NCBI GenBank assembly: GCA_003550325.1
Contig: QKWP01000251.1
Coordinates: 224,754-288,753 of the forward strand
DNA length: 64,000 bases
Direction of reading: 5' to 3'
Source of the DNA: Gigaspora rosea
Taxonomy: Eukaryota > Glomeromycota > Glomeromycetes > Diversisporales > Gigasporaceae
Positions 56,531 through 64,000 of the stretch are shown here, piece by piece. The notes under the pieces are model-generated. The model saw only the letters and a list, made by a program, of their open reading frames with translations. It did no database searches and was not told where the DNA came from. Every line of letters starts with the position of its first letter. The stretch's first letter is position 1. Made by a program: the position numbers and the translations under genes.

Positions 56531-57740
56531 TTTCTAATATTTCCTAAAGGATTAGCAAAACTATGAGAGGTCAGCTCCAATATTATACAAGTTCAATAGT
56601 AATGCAAAAATTGATATTTTATATGAAAATCATATAAATACATATATATTAGATTCGATCAGTCAAAGTCTTGATTGATAATTTTTTTTAAAAATAATCT
56701 GTCTACTGGAATTTCTTTTTTTTTGAAACTCAAAATAGACCAAGGCAAATAATTAATCATAAAGAAATTTTATAGCTGTTCTTTTATTGTTAAAAAACAG
56801 AATTATATATTATTTTAAAATAAAATAAACAAAGGTAAGAGATCATACACATAACTCAAAGCCTTAAACTATTCCAAACTAAAATTATGAATTTTTATTT
56901 TAATTACTCAAAAGCCAAACCAGTTAGAGTTAAAATAAGGTTTTATTTTTTTATAGTAGTAAAATCTTTTGAAAGATCTTTAAAATCTGAAATATTTCAG
57001 TTTTTGAAATATTTCGAAAGTGATTTCAAAATATTTTTTAAAATACTTTAGTTCAAAATAATTTAAAAATATTTTAGATCTAGAAAACCAGCTGGATTAG
57101 TATATCTGTAGCCTAGGTTATACCAAGGGCATATTGGACTATATTTTTGAAATATTTTAAAATTTTGTATAAATTTACAAGATTAGATTAGATTTTTAAA
57201 AATTAGATCTTTTTTTATTTTGTTTTTTGTTTTTGTTTGTTTTTTCTTTATTTATTTATTTATTTTTAATTTTTTTCACACTTTACAAAATCACTAGCCT
57301 TTTGCAAGAAGACCAAAAACTATTTAGTACTTTGCAAAAACACTAATTTGATTTGTGTACCAACTTAGAATTCTGATATTTTGCAAGAAATAATTAATTT
57401 TTTCAGCAATTTCTAAATTTTCAAGAATGAGGTACAAGTTTTCACAAGTTTTTGCAAAGTTTTATTTTGTTTATTTTTTTGTTTACCATTTTTTGTTTTT
57501 GTTTTTTTTGGTAGTTTTTTTTAAGCTTTTTTTATTAATTTATTTTATTCTAGCACTTTGTAAGGGCACAACTCTTACTTGCTAGCACTTTGCAAGAAAA
57601 CCAATCCAGACTTTTTTACTATTTTGCAAGCAAACACAAACTTTTTCAGCATTTTGCAAAAACATTAACCTAGTAAGAACACTAACTTTTACTTTAAAGA
57701 ACCAGAAATTTGAGCTTCATTTATTTTTTTATTAAGTTTG
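56531..57740. other. AT-rich spacer with TTTGCAA words
   Basis: CACTTTGCAAGAA-like words recur between 57290 and 57670 and again at 59.41-59.53 kb, on both sides of the large palindrome. No gene. Confidence 0.4.
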
Positions 57741-57745
57741 CTTAT

Positions 57746-59350
57746 GGGAGTGCTATTTATCACCTGATTTTTTAGGTAGGGGGATCAGAAAATTATCAGG
57801 TCCTAATAGTAAATAACTTATGATTGGCTAAAATTTTTTAAAATTTTTTAAAATTTTAAAAAATTTTTAAACTTTAATATTAAATAAAATTTGAACCAAT
57901 GATCCATTTTGGACGATTTTACTACCAAAATGTTCGTCTCAATGAGATGATTCCAATGAGCCTAAAATCATTAAAATCCAGTCACTGGATCCCAAGATCA
58001 TTATATATTTGTATAGCTTTAATTATATTAGTTTTGTATATATTAAAAATTATTATTAAAGTTCTTATAAACTTTAATATTGAACAACTTGTGAACCAGT
58101 AATCCATTTTTGATGTTTTTACTACCAAAATGCTTGTTTCAGTGAGACGATTCTAATGAACCTAAAATCGTTAAATTCTGATCACAGGATCCCAAGATTG
58201 TTATAGATTTGTATTATTTTTAATTGATTTAATATATTTTATATTAATATAATACAAATCTATAACGATCTTGGGATCCCGTGATCAGAATTTAACAATT
58301 TTAGGTTCATTGAATCATCTTACTGGGACAAGCATTTTGGTAGTAAAATCATTTAAAACGGATCACTAGTTCACAAGTTATTCAATATTAAAGTTTATAA
58401 GAACTTTAATAATAATTTTTAATAGGAATAGAAATTTGTTGCACCTGTGATATGTCGCACCCCTGATTCCAGTCAATCAAATTGCACAATTTTGTAGATA
58501 AAAAATTTTAAGTTTTAAAAATTAAAAATTTTACTAGTAAAATGTAAAAATAAATAAGCAATATCAAAAGCATATAATGTAAAATTTTATTCTAAACAAC
58601 TCTTTCTAAGTTATAAAAATAGATTGTCTTAGTAAAAAATGTTTTATAAGAAAAATCAAAAATTTCGAACATTAGCACATATAAACTTTTTTTTTTACTA
58701 ATAATAATCTATATTTACCTTTAAGTATTATGTAGAATTTTATGTTAAATAACTTTTTCTAACTTAAAAAGGTAGATAGTTTTAGTAAAAAAAAGTTTTA
58801 TATATGCTAACTTTGGAAATTTTTGATTTTTTTTATAAACCGTTTTTTTACTAAGACAATTTATCTTGATGACTTAGAAAAAGTTGTTTAGAATAAAATT
58901 TTACGTTATATAATATGCTATTATATATATATTTTCCAATTTATTAAGTAAAATTTTAAATTTTTAAAAAATAAAATTTTTTGTCTATAAAATCGTGCGA
59001 TTTGATTGGTCGAAGCAGGGGATGCAACTGTCGCGAGTAACAAATTTATTTTCCCTTTTAATATATACAAAACTAATATAATTAAAGCAATACAAATTTA
59101 TAATGATCTTGGGATCCAGTGATTGGATTTTGGCGATTTTAGACTCGTTGGAATCATCTCATTGAGACAAACATATTGGCAGTAAAATCATCCAAAATAG
59201 ATCATTGGTTCAAATTTTATTTAATATTAAATTTTAAAAATTTTTTAAAATTTTAAAAAAATTTAGCCAATCAAATTGCAGTATTTATGATCAGATAGGA
59301 GAAGGAGGTAGCCACTTAGTAGCAAAATTTCAGCTGATAAACAGCCCTCC
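57746..59350. mobile_element. Large composite foldback element, four modules (++--)
   Basis: Four copies of a 150-190-bp module (CTACCAAAATG...GATTCCAATGAGCC...GGATCCCAAGAT) lie at about 57866-58060 and 58068-58240 on the plus strand and 58250-58410 and 59085-59240 on the minus strand, around a centre near 58245. The outer ends are imperfect inverted repeats (GGAG(T/G)GCT(A/G)TTTATCA), with CTTAT just outside both. The right arm is split by the 58425-59055 insertion. Non-coding. Confidence 0.75.
58425..59055. mobile_element. 631-bp element inside the palindrome's right arm
   Basis: 8-bp direct repeats TTTTAATA flank it (58417-58424 and 59056-59063). The left arm of the host palindrome supplies the empty site (TATATTAAAAATTATT). 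Inverted ends share AAATTTGTT(G/A)C, GCACCCCTG-like and TCAATCAAAT(T/C)GCAC sequence. Probably hAT-type by duplication length. Confidence 0.8.
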
Positions 59351-60198
59351 TCTTATATATTTTGTTTTTTAGTTGTTTTTTTATTTATGTATTTTGTTAT
59401 TTTATTTATTTAGCACTTTGCAAAAAAACAATCTAACTTGTTTGATACTTTACAAGAAACCAACTCTAACTTCTCTGGCACTTTGCAAGAATATACTAAA
59501 TTTCTTTAACAATTTGTAAGAATACCAATACTTACTTCTGAGAAATAGCTTTTTTTATTTTTTTACTTCTCTACTGTTTTTAGAAAGTATTTAGAAAAAA
59601 GAGAGAACGAAGGTAATATCATAACAAAAGAAATAGCTGAAACAAAATGGCAGTTAAAAAAAAAAAGCAAAAATAATAGCTTATAGAGAGTGTGTATATA
59701 GAGCTAGTTTTTTTATTTTTTTCTACAAATAGTAATAGAATTAAATGCGACAAAGTGTAAAAGTAGTTAAAATAATATGTAATAATATAAAAATAATACT
59801 ATAAAGAATATATAATAGTTAAATATAATATATAATAAAAATATGTAATATTTATTAAAATATATATTTAATTTAAAAATGTAATATATATAATGTATAA
59901 TAATAATATTAAAAAAATATAAAATTTTATTTTAATTGTAAAAATTTTAAAAATTTTGAAATTTTGGAATATTGCAAAATATTGCAAATATTGCTGATTT
60001 ACATGATAATATGTGAAATATTATCTCCTATAACTCCTAAAAGAGAATAACTAGATAGAGATTTGTATTTTTTTAGAAAAAAATTTTTGAAATATATTGC
60101 AAAATATTGCAAACAGGCCAAATAAAAAATACAAATCTCTATCTAATTGTTCTTCTTCAGTGGTCACAAAAGGTAATATTTTGCTTATTATCATATAA
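59351..60198. other. AT-rich non-coding spacer
   Basis: Runs of A/T, a TATTGCAAAATATTGCAAA stretch (59970-60110) and an imperfect inverted pair AGATAGAGATTTGTATTTTT / AAAAATACAAATCTCTATCT (60053-60145). No gene. Confidence 0.45.
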
Positions 60199-60206
60199 AT
60201 TTGCAA

Positions 60207-60611
60207 CAGTTTTACTAAAGCACACCACTGGCATTCAATGCCAGTGTCAGAAATTAGATCGGAACATCATCAGAAAGTAGGTCAGAAGATCATGTGTCAT
60301 AATTTGGTGTAATGTAACATGATCAGACAAATTCACAACAAAACGTTCTTTTGTCAAAAAAAGCTTATTTCTCAAAAGTTTGCATAAGAAACCACTTTTT
60401 TTAACTAAAAAAAGTTTTTCTTGAGCGATTTTACTATATAACAACCTAAACCCAAACACAAACCCTAACTGAGCACTCACCCTAACCCTAACCTAACATA
60501 AACGAACTTGAAAGAATTTTGATTCTGATCACGTGGGGGTGAATTTTTGATGGGTAGATATCTAATTTCCGATACTGGCATTGAACGCCAGTGGTGTGAT
60601 TTATAAAACTG
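60207..60611. mobile_element. 405-bp hAT-type MITE
   Basis: Ends CAGTTTTA and its inverse TAAAACTG, with longer subterminal inverted repeats (CACACCACTGGC(A/G)TTCAATG, CAGAAATTAGAT). 8-bp flanks ATTTGCAA (60199-60206) and TTTTGCAA (60612-60619), one mismatch. The interior includes CACCCTAACCCTAACCTAA, a telomere-like word. Confidence 0.78.
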
Positions 60612-60724
60612 TTTTGCAATATTTCACAATATTTCACAAAATTTTAAAAATTTTAAAATTTTCACAATTTAATATAAAATTTTATATTTTTTTATTATTA
60701 TTATTATACATTATATCTAGAGGT

Positions 60725-61645
60725 TACTATTTCTACCATGGTATTTTGCTATTTTCACTATGGTTACACAAGTTTTTCTATTTTTTGAATTCAAAATAAT
60801 ATATGCACTTATATTATACAAAGGCCCGGTGCATTGTTTTTGCAAAAATAATTTTTGCTTACATGCTTTAATGTTGTATAATATTATACAAGTCTTATTT
60901 GGTAACCTAACCCTGAGTTAGCTGGCATTAAGCTTAATGCTAGTAGGCACTATTATGATAATGCTCCTGGTGAAGTTAGGCATAATTCTTGCCTACCCTA
61001 ACCCAAATCTAGAAGCTCTAAAACTAATTGTTCAAAGCAATATCCAATCACAGTATATATAATGGTTATACAACATATGCATGTATATTATACAAAGATC
61101 CAGTATATTGTTTTCGCAAAAACAATTTTTGGTTACATACTGCTAATGTCATATAACATTACACAAGTCTTGTTTTGGTAACCTAAATTAAGTTAAATCA
61201 ATTGAAGATAATTAAAATTATAATATACAATATGGGTCCATATTATTTCGCTGACAATCACTTCACTGACATAACATTTTACCGACAAATACTCACTCGA
61301 CAAGTTCATTTTACAGACAGTTTGTTTCACCAAAGTTCATTTCACCGACAAGTTTTTTTTCAAAAAGCACCCTAACTTTAGCCCTAATTCTACCTAATTC
61401 TACGCTGACCCTAACGACTATGACCAGAATTACTTTGTCGGTTAAATAAGCTTCAGTGAAATAAACTGTCAGTAAAATGAACATGTCAGTGAATAATTGT
61501 CAGTGAAATGTTCTGTCGGTGAAGTGATTGTCGATTAATTGATTGCCACCCATACAATATTATATTAAAATCTAAAAATAGTTACTTTTGTGTAATCATA
61601 GCGGAAATAGCAAAATACCATGGTGGAAATAGGCATTCCCTATAT
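60725..61645. mobile_element. Inverted-repeat element, ACCATGGTATTTTGCTATTT ends
   Basis: The left end reads CTATTTCTACCATGGTATTT and the right end, reverse complemented, CTATTTCCACCATGGTATTT, both continuing TTGCTATTT(T/C)C(A/G)CTATG(G/A)TTACACAA. Inside are a direct repeat of about 105 bp (60809-60910 and 61087-61190, with GGTAACCTAA) and a foldback element (61248-61545). Target duplication not resolved. Non-coding. Confidence 0.6.
61248..61545. mobile_element. Foldback element, TTTCACTGACA family, copy 3
   Basis: Left arm CACTTCACTGACATAACATT, TTTACCGACAAA, GTTCATTTCACCGACAAG; right arm complements (AATGAACATGTCAGTGAATA, GTGAAATG). The centre has GACCCTAACGACTATGACCA, as in the copy at 34.6 kb. 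Confidence 0.65.
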
Positions 61646-62997
61646 ATATTATATTTTAAATTAAATATTTTTTTCCTCTTTGATGGACTTGTGAGTACTT
61701 TAAATAAAAATAATTATAATAAAATTAATCTGATACAAAATCAAATCTTTACTATGACTCTTCTAATTTTGAAGTCTCACCACTCAGCTGCTTTGTAGGT
61801 GCCCAAATGTGCCTTGTCACACTAATTTGAAGAATTAAAAGCTTATAGCTAGCCTTATCAAATCAGAATTTCTTTAAATCCCTCTTATCTAGCATCTATA
61901 GTAAGAATAATCAAACTATCAAGAAAAAACTCAAGAGACAAGAAAAAGAAAGGAAGTATAAAAGAGGGAAAGCATTGAAAAATCTATAAGACAACCAAAA
62001 ATGAACAAAATAAAAAAAATAAAAGATGAAAGGAACAAAGAAAATTCTAATTAAATGAAGTCTAATCTAAATGAATACTCAGTAGAGCCTGAGTTTAAAA
62101 AAAAAGAAACATCTGAAAAAAAACATCTGAAACAGACTATAAAAATTATATAAGAGCAGTGTTATTAATCACCTGATTATTTTTTATCAGAAGCCTACCC
62201 TCTCCTTTTTCCTTAATATATAGTCAGATCTTATTTATAATTTCAACTTTTTTTACCTCCTCTCCTTTAAAAAATCACCTAATTTTTGTCACTCCTCTAA
62301 TACTGTACAAGGAAACATCTCGTCTAAGCATTATATATACAAATAAGAAAGTAAAAATAATCTAAAATAATATGGACTATGCCTAAAAGAAACTTCTAGA
62401 AAGAAATTTCATTTCAGATTGACCTCACAAAAAACTTCACGTGTTATTCGTTGTTTATCTTAGTTAGCTGAAACTTATTCATGACTTGAATCCAAATAGT
62501 AGGCACTTTTTCTGATTTGGACAAAGTAAACATTGTCGATCTTTTGAAGGGATTAAGCTGGATTTCCCACTTTTTGATGAAATTTCGAAAAGCCCAAGGA
62601 GAAATATCAATGGTACCAAACTTAAAAAGAGTGTAAGTTTTATGCTTTGAAGAATAATATATCTGACCAAAAGTTTACTTCTGTCTAAGCTTCTGTAGCT
62701 TCTGACAAAAACTTCAGAGTTGTTGCCCTACTACATCTTCTATAGTAACGAAGTCTTCTACCTGAAGAGCCAAACCCAAAAAAAAGAGCTTTTTCAGCTC
62801 TATTTCAGTTTTCTCATATCTGATCTGAAACCTTTTATCCAAGTTGCTTCTAGTTAAAATTACAGAAATACTAACTTCAAAGTGTTTATAAATCAGGTCT
62901 TTGTAGAAAATTTGGTATGAGGGATCATCAGAAAAAGTTTAAATTAAATTAAATATATATTTTAATAATATTACATATTTTATTATAGAGTGTTATT
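61646..62997. other. Non-coding spacer
   Basis: A-rich stretch 61920-62130. GAGCAGTGTTATTAATCACC at 62155 resembles the end of the 57.75-kb foldback element and may be a fragment of that family. No gene. Confidence 0.4.
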
Positions 62998-63118
62998 TTA
63001 TGGCGACCCTATAATCAACTAATCAAAATTGATCACGTGATTCGCATGATGACTGATCTAATCAGTTGTTATATGAATCATGTGATTAATTTTAATTGGT
63101 TCTTATACTGAATATTCA
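62998..63118. repeat. Short inverted repeat around GATCACGTGATT
   Basis: AATCAACTAATCAAAATTGA and ATCACGTGATTCGCATGA are opposed by inverted equivalents ending AATCATGTGATTAATTTTAA. Probably a small MITE; ends not fixed. Confidence 0.45.
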
Positions 63119-63345
63119 AATTTTTTTTAAATATTAAAGGCATATATTCGATTTTTTTTTTTTATAAGTTAAAGATATATATATTCAAATTTTTTTTAAA
63201 TATTAAAAATATATATTTGAAATTTTTTTTTTAATATTAAAGGTATTTATTCTAATTTTTTTTGTTTTTTTTTTAAAGTTAAATGTAAATATTCAAAAAT
63301 TTTTTTTTAAATATTAAAAGTATATATTCGAAATTTATTAATTTA
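63119..63345 (+). repeat. Tandem ~50-55-bp AT units
   Basis: Five degenerate copies of (ATATTCAAAT)(T-run)AAATATTAAAG(G/T)(C/A)ATAT. Low complexity, non-coding. Confidence 0.7.
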
Positions 63346-63374
63346 AAAAATAAAATTATAATACATAGCAAAAT

Positions 63375-63460
63375 CCACTCCAACTGTGATGACTCCAACT
63401 ACAACAACATCAATTACAATGACTTCAATGACAATGACTCCAATAACGACAACTAATCGC
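63375..63460 (+). repeat. AATGACT(C/T)CAA microsatellite-like run
   Basis: Eight or so degenerate 9- to 12-bp units (TGACTCCAA, CTACAACAA, TGACTTCAA). The stretch has no supporting gene. Confidence 0.6.
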
Positions 63461-64000
63461 TTATAATAAATACATCTGAAAAAAAATATTAGCAATAAAA
63501 TACAAAAAAAAAAAAATACTTATCTTAAAGTTCCAATTCTATTTAGAAAAAATGTGCTTGTCACCAGTGTTGAGATGCTCCTGTGTAATATATGATCAAA
63601 ACAAATATAAATACGTGTAAATTTATTTTCGTTAGGGCTAGGGTTCAGGTTAGAGTTCAGGTTAAAGTTAGAATTAGAGATAACTATATAGTAAAATTTT
63701 ATGAGGAATTTTTTTTTGCTAGAATAAAGGGTGGTTTCATAGTCAAAATTTTCAGCTATTGCGATATTTTTAAAAACAGCATTTTTTCGCTTCATTTTCA
63801 TATTATACGATTAGGTGTAACATTATACCTGATCTTGATTCTTATTGGCACAGTTGATATAGGATTGTCACCACCAGTGACAAATAGATTTACTTTTCTA
63901 TTTATATCTAATTGCATTTTCAAATAAACTTACCCTAAAAATATTCTATTAAAAATAGAAAAAAATTAAAAAACCTAACAAAAAACAAGTACAAAAAAAA
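63461..64000. other. Window end, no supported gene
   Basis: Overlapping frames on both strands (about 63520-63930) share a GTTAGGGCTAGGGTTCAGGTTAGAG repeat-like stretch and are not convincing. A gene extending beyond the window cannot be excluded. Confidence 0.35.

Noticed and set aside
60470..60500. Telomere-like CCCTAACCCTAACCTAA (also near 5.93, 29.17, 39.43 and 63.64 kb)
   Set aside because: Only two or three degenerate repeats each, some inside transposons. No terminal array, so not a telomere.
1..64000. Autonomous transposase, reverse transcriptase or integrase genes
   Set aside because: None of the open frames shows the expected catalytic motifs. All elements here appear non-autonomous or decayed.

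Overview
The window is AT-rich, intron-containing eukaryotic DNA with very few genes. Its four real protein-coding genes all belong to one family: N-terminal Sel1-like repeats fused to a tyrosine-kinase-like (TKL) protein kinase domain. That fusion, amplified into local clusters within TE-packed AT-rich DNA, is characteristic of arbuscular mycorrhizal fungi (Glomeromycotina, such as Rhizophagus, Diversispora or Gigaspora). The subphylum assignment is an inference from gene family and genome style. The species cannot be named from the sequence alone.

Layout. 1-11.4 kb: no genes; non-autonomous DNA transposons (a hAT-type element at 636-2803; a hAT-type element at 8897-10327 nested in a MULE-type element at 8759-10810), a TTAA-flanked palindromic element, T-tracts and degenerate tandem repeats. 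11.4-13.9 kb: kinase gene 1 (minus strand, four exons including a 20-nt microexon, predicted 749 aa). 14-22.7 kb: foldback elements, a textbook hAT element (16212-17627, perfect 8-bp target duplication) and LTR-like repeats. 22.7-55 kb: a tandem triplication of a unit carrying one kinase gene (X) plus its upstream region (Y). Unit 1 holds gene 2 (24307-26265), unit 2 gene 3 (31288-33233), unit 3 gene 4 (41260-43215). All are on the minus strand with one phase-0 intron at the same codon. Unit 3's upstream region is blown apart by insertions several levels deep (43.4-52.1 kb): a 9-bp-TSD MITE, split by a miniature LTR element, whose LTRs hold further hAT and foldback insertions. 55-64 kb: no convincing gene; SINE-like Pol III box pairs, a large nested palindrome (57746-59350), a hAT MITE (60207-60611) and simple repeats.

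How the parts relate. The kinases look like signalling proteins in which Sel1 helical repeats (a protein-interaction scaffold) are joined to a catalytically complete kinase. Comparing the three units makes each copy an empty-site control for insertions in the others, so several MITEs here are defined by target duplication plus paralogous empty site. Gene 4 looks mosaic: its Sel1 half resembles gene 3 and its distal kinase half resembles gene 2, which suggests gene conversion or unequal crossing-over within the array. No CRISPR array, operon, rRNA gene or convincing tRNA gene is visible.
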